Position numbers and translations under genes: made by a program. A model generated the notes under the pieces. The model was not told where the DNA came from, did no database searches, and saw only the letters and a program-made list of their open reading frames with translations. Below, piece after piece: positions 50,834-60,360 of a stretch of DNA of 64,000 nt (positions are counted from its first letter, which is position 1; each line of letters opens with the position of its first letter). The stretch is from positions 30,247 to 94,246 of the forward strand of contig NZ_CANKWH010000015.1 in the NCBI RefSeq assembly GCF_947487305.1, written 5' to 3'. The DNA comes from an uncultured Paracoccus sp. (GTDB lineage Bacteria > Pseudomonadota > Alphaproteobacteria > Rhodobacterales > Rhodobacteraceae).

Positions 50834-51696
50834 GAGAACACCTGCTTGAACTTGCGCTCGATATAGCGGTTGCTGCCCATCACGACGGACACGATGCCGA
50901 TCAGCAGCAGAACCGCGATTGCGGCGCCCAGCGGCCAGTTCATCGAATGTAGGAACTCGTCATAGATCGAGGTCGTCACGACCTTCAGCCTGCGTCCGCC
51001 GATCAGGGCCGGAGTCGCAAAGGCCGAAGCGGACAACGTAAAGACGATGATCGCGCCGGACAGGATCCCTGGCAGTAGCTGGGGCAGGATCACCCGACTG
51101 AAGGTGGTCCAGGATCCGGCCCCAAGCGAGCGTGCGGCATCGGCGACCTGGGGATCCAGTTTCTGTAGCGTGGTCCAGACGGCGATGACCATGAAGGGCA
51201 GCATCACATGTGTCAGCACGATGACCACGCCGGTCATGGAATACATCAGCTGCAAGGGTGCCTCGATCAAGCCAAGGCTGATCAATGACTGGTTGATCAG
51301 GCCCTCGCGTCCCAGCATGATCGACCACCCAAGCGTCCGGACCACCACCGAGATGAGCAGCGGCCCCAAGATCATCACAAAGAAAATTCCCTGATAGCGT
51401 GGCTGCATCCGCGACAAGATAATCGTTTCTGGTACACCCAGCAGGATGCACAACAGCGTCACGCCAGCAGACATCAGGGCTGTCCGCAGGAACAGCTCGT
51501 AGTAATAGCTGTCCGACAGGATCTCGAGGTAGTTGCCAAAGGTATAGTCGTCCTGTGTCCCCATCATCGAATCGAAGACGTTGAAGGACAGGATCGCCGT
51601 CAAGGCCAGTGGCACAACCAGAAGGCCCAAGAACAGCGCCAGCGACGGAAAGGACAGCAGCCAGGGCTGACTGGCTGACTTTGAGGCATCAGACAT
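50830..51696 (-). CDS. ABC transporter permease (PotB-like)
   Basis: The 288-aa protein has several membrane helices and the EAA-type loop VADAARSLGAGSWTTFSRVI. It is preceded by the ATPase gene (8-base overlap) and followed by the second permease. Confidence 0.9.
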   Translation of the reverse strand: MSDASKSASQPWLLSFPSLALFLGLLVVPLALTAILSFNVFDSMMGTQDDYTFGNYLEILSDSYYYELFLRTALMSAGVTLLCILLGVPETIILSRMQPRYQGIFFVMILGPLLISVVVRTLGWSIMLGREGLINQSLISLGLIEAPLQLMYSMTGVVIVLTHVMLPFMVIAVWTTLQKLDPQVADAARSLGAGSWTTFSRVILPQLLPGILSGAIIVFTLSASAFATPALIGGRRLKVVTTSIYDEFLHSMNWPLGAAIAVLLLIGIVSVVMGSNRYIERKFKQVFS

Positions 51697-52759
51697 CGGC
51701 GAGTTCCCCGGATGCGGACTGCATATCCGCCGCGTTCCAGTTGATGCCGACCAGTTCGCCTTCGCCAGGCTGGCCGCCCCTGGTGTTTACCTTGATGACA
51801 CGCAGGCGTCCGAAATCACTGTCGATCTCATACGTCCAGGTGTTTCCCAGGAAAAGCCTGGTAGCGACACGCCCGGTGATGATTCCGGTTTCGGGCGACG
51901 ACAGCGTCAGGCGTTCGGGCCGGATGAACAGTCGCAACTCGCCCGACGTCCCCGCGTCGCGTAGCGGAATCTGGATCACGCTCGATCCGATACTCACTTG
52001 CGTGTGAGCATCGTCATGGCCCAGCACCTTGGCCGTGATGGTGTTCGACTGGCCAAGGAAGTTGAAGGCGAATTCGGTAGAGGGAATGTCATAGACCTCC
52101 TGGGGCGTGCCCAGTTCAGCGATCGTGCCGTTTGCCATGACGGCAATCCGGTCGCTCATGGTCATGGCCTCTACCTGGTCATGTGTGACAAGGATCGTGG
52201 TGATGCCCAGACGCTTCTGAAGCCCGCGCAGTTCGACATGCATCTCGCTGCGCAGCTTGGCGTCTAGATTCGACATCGGCTCGTCCAGCAGAAGCACACG
52301 CGGACGGATTGCCAAGACCCGCGCGATTGCCACACGTTGGCGTTGGCCGCCGGATAGCTCGCTTGGATATCTGGAATCCAGCCCGCCAAGCTGAACCATC
52401 ATCAGCGCGTCGGCCACCCGCTCACGGATCTGGGCTTCGGGCAGTTTGCGCATCTCCAGCCCAAAGCGCACGTTCTGCGCGACGGTCATGTGCGGGAACA
52501 GCGCATAGCTTTGGAAGACAACGCCCATGTCGCGCTTGTCGGGTTCCAGATAGGTGATGTCCCTTCCATCCAGCAAGACCTGGCCGGCTGATGGCGTCAC
52601 AAATCCAGCAACCATCTGAAGCGTGGTGGTCTTGCCGCAGCCGGAGGAACCGAGCAAAGAAACAAACTCACCGCTTTCGATCTCGAGATCAATGCTTTTG
52701 ACGGCCCGCACGTTCGGTGGATAAGTCTTGGCAAGGTTCCGTATGGTGAGTGTACTCAT
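51689..52759 (-). CDS. ABC transporter ATPase (PotA-like)
   Basis: The 356-aa protein has Walker A GSSGCGKT at 37-44, signature LSGGQRQRVAIARVLA, Walker B VLLLDEPMSNLD and a C-terminal TOBE domain (about 270-350). It energises uptake of the substrate bound by the periplasmic protein encoded just upstream. Confidence 0.95.
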   Translation of the reverse strand: MSTLTIRNLAKTYPPNVRAVKSIDLEIESGEFVSLLGSSGCGKTTTLQMVAGFVTPSAGQVLLDGRDITYLEPDKRDMGVVFQSYALFPHMTVAQNVRFGLEMRKLPEAQIRERVADALMMVQLGGLDSRYPSELSGGQRQRVAIARVLAIRPRVLLLDEPMSNLDAKLRSEMHVELRGLQKRLGITTILVTHDQVEAMTMSDRIAVMANGTIAELGTPQEVYDIPSTEFAFNFLGQSNTITAKVLGHDDAHTQVSIGSSVIQIPLRDAGTSGELRLFIRPERLTLSSPETGIITGRVATRLFLGNTWTYEIDSDFGRLRVIKVNTRGGQPGEGELVGINWNAADMQSASGELADV

Positions 52760-52824
52760 GGTTCTGCCTGGATTGGGTTGCTGTCTGACGGCCGCAGGTG
52801 GAAGCGCGCAAAGCGCGCACTTCC

Positions 52825-53856
52825 TTATTCAACGGTGCGCGTCCATTGCTTTGTCCAATCCGCGCGATTGGCGTTGATGACGCGCCAATCCATGCTGATC
52901 ATCTTTGACAGCTTGTCCTCGCCATAAGGAACCTCCTCGGCGACAGCCGCGTCGAGCGTGGTCGTGCTGTTCGTGGGACCGAAGCCTTCGGTGGCCAGCT
53001 TGGTCTGTACCTCGGGTGAGACGAGATACTTCAGGAACTCTTGCGCCAGTTCCGCTTGGGGGCCTTCTGCGACGGCGCAGGCCGAAGCGATGATCGCGGG
53101 CGCGCCTTCCTCCGGATAAACGAACTCTACCGGAAAGCCGGTTTTCTTCAGGGCCACTGCCCGGTTGCTGCCCCAGACCCCCAGGTCGATATCCCCGTTC
53201 TGGAACATCTGCGCCATCTCGGCATTCGACGATGACCAAGTGACCACCTTTGGGGCCAGCTTTTCGCGGATCACATCGAAGCCCGGTTCGATATTGGTCT
53301 CGCTGCCTCCATTCATCCGCGCGAACATCAGCAGCGAGTTCAGACCAAAGGTGCCGCTGATCGGGTTTGACGTAACCCGCTTGTCGAACTTGTCATCCGT
53401 AAGGTCATTCCATGAGGTAGGCGCGGCCCAACCTTGACTGTCGAATTTCTCCTTGTTGTAGGCGATACCTGTCGCAACCAGGCCAATGCCCACTGCCCTG
53501 CCATCAAAGTTTTCCGGCTTTGCCATATCATAAAGATCACCGTAGACGTCAGCGCTATCGACGCTGTCACACAGCCCGAACTGGACAGCCATCTGCATCG
53601 GCCCGTCATCGACAAGCGCGACGCTTATTTCCTGGTTGCCCTTCTGCGCCTGCAGCTTTGCAAGCGTCTGGCCCGAGTTGCCAGGCACGAAAACAACATC
53701 GACGTTGTGTTCCGCCTCGAAGCCGGGAGCGATCTCTGCCTCGAACATCGTCTGGAAGTCCCCAGAGTAGCCGGCGAAATACATCGTCTCCTGCGCGGCA
53801 AGGGGCGAAGCAGCTGCGGATGCTGTCAGCACTGCGAGTAGGCTTATACGATCCAT
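52825..53856 (-). CDS. periplasmic substrate-binding protein of the ABC importer
   Basis: ATG 53856 gives 343 aa with a signal peptide (MDRISLLAVLTASAAASPLAAQ). The mature part matches the PotD/type 2 binding-protein fold (VVFVPGNSGQTLAKLQAQKG, and SSNAEMAQMFQNGDIDLGVW). It is the first gene of the eight-gene operon, 332 bases from the LysR gene; that gap holds no gene. Confidence 0.9.
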   Translation of the reverse strand: MDRISLLAVLTASAAASPLAAQETMYFAGYSGDFQTMFEAEIAPGFEAEHNVDVVFVPGNSGQTLAKLQAQKGNQEISVALVDDGPMQMAVQFGLCDSVDSADVYGDLYDMAKPENFDGRAVGIGLVATGIAYNKEKFDSQGWAAPTSWNDLTDDKFDKRVTSNPISGTFGLNSLLMFARMNGGSETNIEPGFDVIREKLAPKVVTWSSSNAEMAQMFQNGDIDLGVWGSNRAVALKKTGFPVEFVYPEEGAPAIIASACAVAEGPQAELAQEFLKYLVSPEVQTKLATEGFGPTNSTTTLDAAVAEEVPYGEDKLSKMISMDWRVINANRADWTKQWTRTVE

Positions 53857-54188
53857 AACGTTTCCCTGTTTTTTGTTTCTGCCCACGATGAATTACCTCC
53901 CGCGGGTCTTGCGACAGCAGGAACGCTATGGTCGTCGCGCAATCCAAGCAAATCGAAATTTGGGGGTGGGTTATGCAATTATGATATGTGCTAGGCTGCA
54001 GGTGCCAAGCTTCAAATCTCATGATCCTCCAAGATCTGCCCATAGATTTTCAGGTTGTAGCCTGTCCTTTGTATATCATGATGAAGTTGTGTGACAAAAA
54101 GGCTTTGGTGCCGACCGCCTACCTTAAGCCTTCTACTTTCGTCTTTCAGTGCCCGCCGTATCCGGTGCACCTAGACTTGAGTACATGG

Positions 54189-55109
54189 TCAAGCGGAGTC
54201 GACCGACTGGCCCAGGATCGCGGCTAGGTCACTGCGAATGACCTCCCTGACCGACGCCGCAAATTTCGAGATCATTCGGTCTTCCTGCCTGCCGGGATGC
54301 AAAACTAGGTACCCGTGATGCTTGATCGCGGGCAGGAACGGCCGCGTGACCACCCCCTTATCCTTGTAGTCAAGGGCCGCAAGCGGATTGACGATAGCCA
54401 CCCCTAGCTGCTGGGCGACAAGCGCGCACATTATCAGACTGTAGGGCGTTTTGAGGCTAACCCGACGCGAGACATCGGCACCGGCAAAAAGCTCCTCGAC
54501 CTCGGATTGGCCAAATTCGTTCTGGGGCAATGCGATAAAGGGCTCTTCCGCCAGATCGCCGGGAGTGATTACCGGCTTTTTCGCAAGATAATGCCCGCCG
54601 GGCATGATGCAGACTGCATCAAGCTCGTATAGCTTCTCGCTGTAAAGCCCGTATGCCTCGTTTACTTGAGACACGATCCCGATGTCCGAGGTCTGATCGT
54701 CGATCCAACTCGCAACGGCGGATGAATGCCCGATGTTCACCGACATGCTTGTTTCCGGAAAATCTTGGGCGAACCTCTTGATCACACGCGGCAGAAGCCC
54801 AAAGGCTGGTACCTGCACTGCGGCCAGCGACAGCGATCCGCCGCTAAAGCGGCGGATGCGCCCCGCTGCCTCCTCCAGATAACGCAGACCGTTGAAGCTT
54901 CTTTGGACTTCCTTGAAAAACGCGAATCCCTCGCTTGTGGGGACAAGTCGGCCCGGCTGGCGCTCGAAAAGGCGTAGGCCGGTTAGCTTTTCAAGCTGCG
55001 AGATAGATCGGCTGACGTTTGGCTGTGAGGTATGCAAGACCTTCGCTGCCATGGTGGTCGATCCTGACACCATAACGGCGCGAAACGCCTCGACATGCGA
55101 AAACCGCAT
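54189..55109 (-). CDS. LysR-family transcriptional regulator
   Basis: The 306-aa protein starts MRFSHVEAFRAVMVSGSTTM, with the winged-helix continuing through AAKVLHTSQPNVSRSISQLE. The ligand-binding domain follows. It lies upstream and in the same direction as the transporter/oxidase operon, as opine regulators of the OccR/NocR type often do, and probably activates it in response to the substrate. Confidence 0.9.
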   Translation of the reverse strand: MRFSHVEAFRAVMVSGSTTMAAKVLHTSQPNVSRSISQLEKLTGLRLFERQPGRLVPTSEGFAFFKEVQRSFNGLRYLEEAAGRIRRFSGGSLSLAAVQVPAFGLLPRVIKRFAQDFPETSMSVNIGHSSAVASWIDDQTSDIGIVSQVNEAYGLYSEKLYELDAVCIMPGGHYLAKKPVITPGDLAEEPFIALPQNEFGQSEVEELFAGADVSRRVSLKTPYSLIMCALVAQQLGVAIVNPLAALDYKDKGVVTRPFLPAIKHHGYLVLHPGRQEDRMISKFAASVREVIRSDLAAILGQSVDSA

Positions 55110-55238
55110 CTGATCCTCCTGCTATTCCTTCGCTGCTATGAATATCTAGAGCTGCCGTGGAAGCGGCAATAGCGAGGACAAGGTGTGGCGCCGTGAGCAC
55201 TTACAGTTCCGCACGATGATGCAAACAGGCGTCCGCTG

Positions 55239-55394
55239 AAGGATCCCCTTGCGGACAGGCTAGAGAAGCACAGTGGAAGCGAAGCGCCAGTCCGCTGTTC
55301 TGCGGCCTCATCTGGAAGAGGGCATCTCTCTGGCCGCCGGCGCCCAACGGTGGCTGTCGTATTACCAAAGGGTCAAATCGACGCGAAGAGCCCT
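55239..55394 (+). pseudogene. N-terminal fragment of an integrase-core transposase, copy 2
   Basis: Nearly identical to 18942-19093 and in the same orientation. The rest of the gene is absent. The whole stretch 55110-55660 otherwise holds no gene, and a possible chromate promoter (55539) lies near its end. Confidence 0.55.
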
Positions 55395-55538
55395 TAGCGG
55401 TCATTCAGTTGGTTGAAGCAGGGTCAGCGAGCAGTGGTTGGGCTGACGTCCAAAGATTGCTCGATGAGACTTTTCAGATCAGAGCTTTCCGCCGAAGTAA
55501 TTGGCTTTCCCTCCGGATAGCTTGTTCGTCCTACGCAC

Positions 55539-55556
55539 TTGACATTTGACGTCAAA
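55539..55556 (+). promoter_or_regulatory. candidate chr promoter/operator
   Basis: A consensus -35 TTGACA (55539-55544) is directly followed by the palindrome TTTGACGTCAAA (55545-55556). It lies about 105 bases upstream of chrB, well placed for a repressor, possibly ChrB itself. The -10 element is not clear. Confidence 0.5.
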
Positions 55557-55660
55557 ACAAGGCCATCTTCTGCACATGGGGACCCGCGAGCTCCCCACGA
55601 GGCGTCAGCCGAAACTCGCGTTCCAGTCCAGTTCCACTTGAACCCGAGGAGGGAACGCAG

Positions 55661-56512
55661 ATGCCTGCGCCTGATGCGATGACCTGCGAAAAGCTGTCGA
55701 AACTTGTTGGCACCCCAAGGGTGCCTGTTGTCCTGGATGTGCGCCGCGAGGCCCTGCGGCTTGCCGAGCCTCGCCTGATCCCGACGGCGAGGACGCTGCC
55801 TGAAGACAGCCTTTCACCAGGGGCATTGTCGCTCTTGGCGCAGGAGCTGATGCGCGAAATGCCGAACCAGCCGGTGCTGGTTGTTTGTGCGGAAGGCCAT
55901 GGTCGCAGTCAAGGCGTTGCGGCCTGGCTGCGTCAGGAAGGTATTGCCGCAGAATACCTTGAGGGTGGCCATGCTGCCTGGGACGCAGGCAACCTGCCGC
56001 TCTATGACCCGACAAAGCTTGGCAAGCTTGATGGACGGGGCCGCAGCCTATGGGTCACCCGTTCTCGCCCCAAGATCGACCGTATTGCCTGTCCCTGGCT
56101 GATCCGCCGCTTTATCGACCCGCGTGCGGTCTTCCTCTATGTCGCGCCGGCGGAGGTGCAGTCAGTGGCGGACAGCATCGGTGCCATGCCCTTCGATATC
56201 GAGGGCGTGTTCTGGAGCCACCGCGACGAAACTTGCACTTTCGACACTCTGATCCGCGAATTTGGCCTGGCAATCCCGGCGTTGGACCGTCTGGCGACAA
56301 TCATCAGGGGAGCTGATACGGACCGTCTCGATCTCGCGCCGGAATGTGCGGGCCTGCTCGCGGCATCGTTGGGCCTGTCTCGCATGTATTCGGATGATCT
56401 GGAACAGCTTGAGGCGGGGATCGGGCTTTACGATGCGTTCTATCGATGGGCGCGTGATGCAACCGGTGAGATCCACACATGGCAAAACCATGCCGGGAGA
56501 ACCGGCAAATGA
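55661..56512 (+). CDS. chrB: rhodanese-ChrB fusion protein of chromate resistance
   Basis: The 283-aa protein has an N-terminal rhodanese-like domain with VLVVCAEGHGRSQGVAAWLR (the Cys loop) and a C-terminal ChrB domain from about 125 (SLWVTRSRPKIDRIACPWLI, SHRDETCTFDTLIREFGL). ChrB-type proteins regulate or support ChrA. The stop overlaps the chrA start (ATGA). Confidence 0.9.
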   Translation: MPAPDAMTCEKLSKLVGTPRVPVVLDVRREALRLAEPRLIPTARTLPEDSLSPGALSLLAQELMREMPNQPVLVVCAEGHGRSQGVAAWLRQEGIAAEYLEGGHAAWDAGNLPLYDPTKLGKLDGRGRSLWVTRSRPKIDRIACPWLIRRFIDPRAVFLYVAPAEVQSVADSIGAMPFDIEGVFWSHRDETCTFDTLIREFGLAIPALDRLATIIRGADTDRLDLAPECAGLLAASLGLSRMYSDDLEQLEAGIGLYDAFYRWARDATGEIHTWQNHAGRTGK

Positions 56513-57873
56513 ACAGCACGCCCGGCTTTCCAAGCTTGTCCGAGGCCACCAAGGTCTGGGCAAGGATTGCCGCACTTTCTTTCGGCGGCCCTGCCGGACA
56601 GATCGCAGTCATGCACCGGATCCTGGTCGAGGAGAAGAAATGGCTGGGCGATGGCCGGTTTCTACATGCCCTGAACTTCTGCATGTTGCTGCCGGGCCCC
56701 GAGGCGCAGCAGCTGGCCACGTATATCGGCTGGTTGATGCATGGCGTCCGGGGCGCTCTGATCGCGGGGGGCCTGTTCATCCTGCCTGGCATGCTGGCCA
56801 TCATGGGGCTGAGCTGGATCTATGCGATCTGGGGTGAGGTCGGCTTTGTCGCGGCACTGTTCTTCGGGCTGAAGGCCGCGGTTCTGGCCATCGTGCTGCA
56901 GGCAGTGGTGCGGGTCGGCAAGCGTGCCTTGAAAAACCCGGCGATGCGCTGGATTGCCGCCGCCTCCTTCGTTGCAATCTTTGCCTTCGGCGCGCCGTTT
57001 CCATTGATCGTGGCTATGGCTGCCCTGATCGGTTGGGCGGGTGCGCGCGCAGGGATCAAGGCATTCTCTGCGAGTGGTGGCCATGGCGCGGTTGGCCGGG
57101 ATCATGTTGATGATGCCGAGACCCTGCTGGGCAAAGAGGTTGTCCTGCCCGCATCGGCCCGCAGGGGTGCCTTCCGCGCTGGCATTGCTGCGTTGCTACT
57201 TTGGCTGGTGCCCGTGGCGGCACTCATCCTGCTTGCGCCGGACAGCGTGTTCACCGACATCGCCACCTACTTTTCCAAACTGGCGATGCTGACCTTCGGT
57301 GGGGCCTACGCGGTTCTGGCATGGGTCGCACAGGAAGCGGTGGGCACCTATGGCTGGTTGAAGCCCGGCGAGATGCTGGACGGGCTGGGCATGGCGGAAA
57401 CCACGCCGGGTCCGCTGATCATGGTGCTGCAATTCGTGGGCTTCATGGGGGCATTGCGCGAAGCTGGCTGGGCCTTCCCACTACTGGCCGGCACCGTTGG
57501 CGGGCTGATTGCAACCTGGGTCACGTTCGCTCCCTGCTTTGCCTGGATCCTGCTGGGTGCTCCGTTCATGGAGGGACTTCGACAGAACCGCGCGCTTGCG
57601 GCGGCGCTGACCGCCATCACAGCGGCTGTGGTCGGGGTCATCCTCAACCTGGCGATCTGGTTCGCAATCCATGTGATCTGGCGCGAGGTTGCGATGTTCA
57701 GTGCGGGGCCAATGGCACTGCAACTTCCGATGCTCGGGTCAATCGACTGGGTTGCGGCGGGTTTGTCCGCCTGTGCGCTGCTGGCCGTGTTCCGTTTCAA
57801 CATCGGCATGGTCAAGGTGCTGGCGGGTTCTGCGCTTGCGGGGCTGGTGTTGCACCTGGCGGGGGCTGCCTGA
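56509..57873 (+). CDS. chrA: chromate efflux transporter ChrA
   Basis: ATG 56509 gives 454 aa of the long, two-domain CHR type. The motif FGGPAGQIAVMHRILVEEKK occurs in the N-terminal half and FGGAYAVLAWVAQEAVGTYG in the C-terminal half, with about ten membrane segments. It exports chromate across the inner membrane. Confidence 0.93.
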   Translation: MNSTPGFPSLSEATKVWARIAALSFGGPAGQIAVMHRILVEEKKWLGDGRFLHALNFCMLLPGPEAQQLATYIGWLMHGVRGALIAGGLFILPGMLAIMGLSWIYAIWGEVGFVAALFFGLKAAVLAIVLQAVVRVGKRALKNPAMRWIAAASFVAIFAFGAPFPLIVAMAALIGWAGARAGIKAFSASGGHGAVGRDHVDDAETLLGKEVVLPASARRGAFRAGIAALLLWLVPVAALILLAPDSVFTDIATYFSKLAMLTFGGAYAVLAWVAQEAVGTYGWLKPGEMLDGLGMAETTPGPLIMVLQFVGFMGALREAGWAFPLLAGTVGGLIATWVTFAPCFAWILLGAPFMEGLRQNRALAAALTAITAAVVGVILNLAIWFAIHVIWREVAMFSAGPMALQLPMLGSIDWVAAGLSACALLAVFRFNIGMVKVLAGSALAGLVLHLAGAA

Positions 57874-57945
57874 ATTTGGCACGAGCATAACCGTCAGTTT
57901 AGGCGGAAAACCGCGAGACTGACGGGGGATCGCATGGACGTTCGA

Positions 57946-57959
57946 TATCCCCCGGGGTA
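57946..57959 (+). promoter_or_regulatory. candidate DmeR/RcnR-type operator upstream of the His-rich gene
   Basis: TATCCCCCGGGGTA is a near palindrome with a G/C tract, similar to the sites at 60361 and 60401 in front of the NreB-like gene. A half site GGGGGAT lies at 57923. CsoR/RcnR-type repressors bind such G-tract sites with AT flanks. Confidence 0.55.
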
Positions 57960-57999
57960 GGATGCTTCTCAGACCGACACATGAATCGGCGTGGACGAG

Positions 58000-58362
58000 A
58001 TGGGCATCAGGCAGAAATCAGGGCGCAGAGATGTGCGGCAGGGGTATCTCCCCTGGCTGGCCATTTCGCTGTGTATGGCCCTGATTTTGTCGCTTTGTTC
58101 TCAGGCCTATAGCCATGGCCCGGGTGCCTGGATCGAGGGCCAGCGTCTAGTGGCCGAAGTTGAGACGCATGGGCACTCCCATGGGCCGACCGGCCATAAT
58201 GCGACCGATCACGAGCATCAGAATGCCGAGACTGCTGAGGCCGCGGAATCGCGGCTTGCAGAGGTGTTTTCCGCTCCACCAGACCGCCCCTCCGCAAGCA
58301 ACATGCCTGATGACATCGCTGGGGATGGCCTGCGACGACCTCCGAGATCTGTCGCCGTCTAA
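58000..58362 (+). CDS. His-rich exported protein (120 aa)
   Basis: The start is ATG 58000 (or GTG 57991). A basic N-terminus and a hydrophobic helix (YLPWLAISLCMALILSLCSQ) form a signal or anchor, followed by a His-rich segment ETHGHSHGPTGHNATDHEHQ that likely binds metal in the periplasm. It precedes the HupE-like gene and shares the presumed metal operator, so it may buffer or deliver metal. Confidence 0.65.
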   Translation: MGIRQKSGRRDVRQGYLPWLAISLCMALILSLCSQAYSHGPGAWIEGQRLVAEVETHGHSHGPTGHNATDHEHQNAETAEAAESRLAEVFSAPPDRPSASNMPDDIAGDGLRRPPRSVAV

Positions 58363-58410
58363 GCCGGGCCTTCGGGCCTGACAGATCAACGACACTCATC
58401 GGAAAATCAC

Positions 58411-59136
58411 ATGTATTCAATGCGAACTGCCCGCGTTCCGCGGTTGCAGGCGCGCAGGCTGATGGCGGGTATCCTGCTGTTCAGTCTGTGCCTCCTGGTG
58501 GCCGAGGCCGCCTTTGCCCATGCCGTCACCCTGGGTGACCAAGGGTATATTCAGGAAATCACCGGGGTAAACATCATCCCCTTCATCTATCTGGGGGCCA
58601 AGCACATGGTCACCGGATACGACCATCTGCTGTTTTTGTTCGGGGTGATCTTCTTCCTCTACGGAATGAAGGAGATCGGCATCTATGTGACCCTCTTTGC
58701 GGTCGGTCACTCCACTACCATGCTGATCGGGGTCTATTTCAGCTTCGGGATCAACAGCTACATCATCGACGCCATCATTGGCTTTTCGGTGGTCTACAAG
58801 GCGCTGGATAACCTCGGTGCCTTCCGGATCTTGCTCGGGGTGCAGCCGAATACGAAGGTGGCGACCATCATCTTCGGTTTCCTGCATGGCTTTGGCCTCG
58901 CCTCGAAGATCCTGGAGTACAACATCGCACCTGACGGGCTGGTGCCGAACCTCATTGCCTTCAATGTCGGCGTCGAGATCGGTCAGCTGCTCGCCCTCGC
59001 GATGATCCTGGTGCTGATGAACCGCTGGCGCGCCACGCCAGGGTTCGCGCGCCAGGCCTATGTCTCCAATGTCGTCATGATGGGGATGGGCTTCTACCTG
59101 ATGGGCTTCCAGCTCATCGGCCTTGCCTATTCCTGA
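58411..59136 (+). CDS. HupE/UreJ-family membrane protein
   Basis: The 241-aa protein has a signal-like N-terminus and about six membrane segments. Conserved HupE/UreJ features include AKHMVTGYDHLLFLFGVIFF, FAVGHSTTMLIGV, FGFLHGFGLASK and FNVGVEIGQLLAL, with buried His and Glu residues. These proteins move nickel or cobalt. It sits in the metal cluster with a DmeR-like repressor. Confidence 0.85.
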   Translation: MYSMRTARVPRLQARRLMAGILLFSLCLLVAEAAFAHAVTLGDQGYIQEITGVNIIPFIYLGAKHMVTGYDHLLFLFGVIFFLYGMKEIGIYVTLFAVGHSTTMLIGVYFSFGINSYIIDAIIGFSVVYKALDNLGAFRILLGVQPNTKVATIIFGFLHGFGLASKILEYNIAPDGLVPNLIAFNVGVEIGQLLALAMILVLMNRWRATPGFARQAYVSNVVMMGMGFYLMGFQLIGLAYS

Positions 59137-59154
59137 TCCGAAGGAATCCTATCC

Positions 59155-60015
59155 ATGCAAAAACCCTTTGAAATCCATAAGGCCCCATCCATGCCCGGCA
59201 CCATGCAACCTGAACCCCTGCGGGCTGACCCTCGGCATGTTCGTCACGACACTGCGGGCCATATCCGGGGCGTTGAGGCGAGCTCCGGCGGTCTCATGCG
59301 TTCGACACTGAAGGCGGGCGGCATTGCCGCTGTGCTTCTGGTGGTTTTCTACCTGCCCTCAGAATACGGGACAGACCTGACCGGTCTCGGCAGCGTACTG
59401 GGCCTGACGGAGATGGGGGAGATCAAGCAGCAGCTCTATGCCGAAGATGCGGCAGACGCGGCCGCGCTGGCAAACACCATGGTGGTTCCAGCGGAATTGG
59501 CCTCGCGCCTTGACCGGATGGAGGCCCAGATCGCTGGGATTGCTGCCGTTATTGGCGCTGATGGCATCGCGCCTGCCGCTGCTCCAGCCGCCCCAGCAGC
59601 GGCTGCACCGGCGCCGGAGGCCCCGGCGGCGGAACCTGCTCAGCCAGCAGAGGTTGTCGCGATTCCTGACGCCGCTCCGGCTGCGCCCGTGCCCACCGCA
59701 CCGGAATGGCGGGACGAGGCCAGCTATCAGCTCGCCCCGGGTGAGGGGATCGAGGTGAAGCTTGTGATGCAGGAAGGCCAGACTGCGCGGTTCGAGTGGA
59801 CGGCGAACGGGGCCGTGGTGAACTACGACACCCATGGCGACGGCGGCGGCAATTCCATCAGCTATGAACAGGGGCGTGGCGTCCCTGATCAGGTGGGCGA
59901 GCTGACGGCGGCCTTCACAGGCAATCACGGCTGGTTCTGGCGCAACCGCACCGATGCACCTGTTACGCTGACCGTCCGAACAAGCGGCGACTACGCCGAA
60001 ATGAAGCGGCCCTGA
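59155..60015 (+). CDS. membrane-anchored protein with Ala/Pro-rich linker
   Basis: The 286-aa protein has one membrane helix (about 47-66), a long Ala/Pro-rich linker (about 140-185) and a C-terminal soluble beta domain (EGIEVKLVMQEGQTARFEWT, GNHGWFWRNRTDAPVTLTVR). Such anchor proteins are frequent next to HupE-like metal genes. The molecular role is unknown; the position suggests a helper of metal transport. Confidence 0.7.
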   Translation: MQKPFEIHKAPSMPGTMQPEPLRADPRHVRHDTAGHIRGVEASSGGLMRSTLKAGGIAAVLLVVFYLPSEYGTDLTGLGSVLGLTEMGEIKQQLYAEDAADAAALANTMVVPAELASRLDRMEAQIAGIAAVIGADGIAPAAAPAAPAAAAPAPEAPAAEPAQPAEVVAIPDAAPAAPVPTAPEWRDEASYQLAPGEGIEVKLVMQEGQTARFEWTANGAVVNYDTHGDGGGNSISYEQGRGVPDQVGELTAAFTGNHGWFWRNRTDAPVTLTVRTSGDYAEMKRP

Positions 60016-60087
60016 GAAAAAAACGGCTGGCGCGGATCACCAGCGCCAGCCGTTGCCGGATCCCCCATCCAGGGATATCGTGACCGT

Positions 60088-60357
60088 ATGGCACATTCTC
60101 ACGATCACATCACCCACCCCGATATCATCAAGCGGCTGAAGCGAGCCGAAGGGCATCTGCGCCACGTCATCTCGATGTTGGAAGAAGGCAAGCCTTGCCT
60201 TGATACCGCGCAGCAGATGCTTGCAGTGGAACGTGGATTGGTCGCGGCAAAGCGGCAGATGATCCATGATCACATGGATCACTGCCTCGGCATGGCCGAC
60301 GATGAAGCCGGGCCTCATGCCCTAGAAGAGATCCGTGCGCTGGCCAAGCTGCTGTGA
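60088..60357 (+). CDS. CsoR/RcnR-family metal repressor (DmeR/NreA-like)
   Basis: The 89-aa protein reads MAHSHDHITHPDIIKRLKRA, has Cys37 in EEGKPCLDTAQQML and a C-terminal IHDHMDHCLG with His60, His62, His65 and Cys66. The Cys37 with His-rich N- and C-termini points to a Ni/Co sensor of the DmeR/NreA type rather than a Cu-sensing CsoR. G-tract operators lie directly downstream. Confidence 0.85.
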   Translation: MAHSHDHITHPDIIKRLKRAEGHLRHVISMLEEGKPCLDTAQQMLAVERGLVAAKRQMIHDHMDHCLGMADDEAGPHALEEIRALAKLL

Positions 60358-60360
60358 TAC

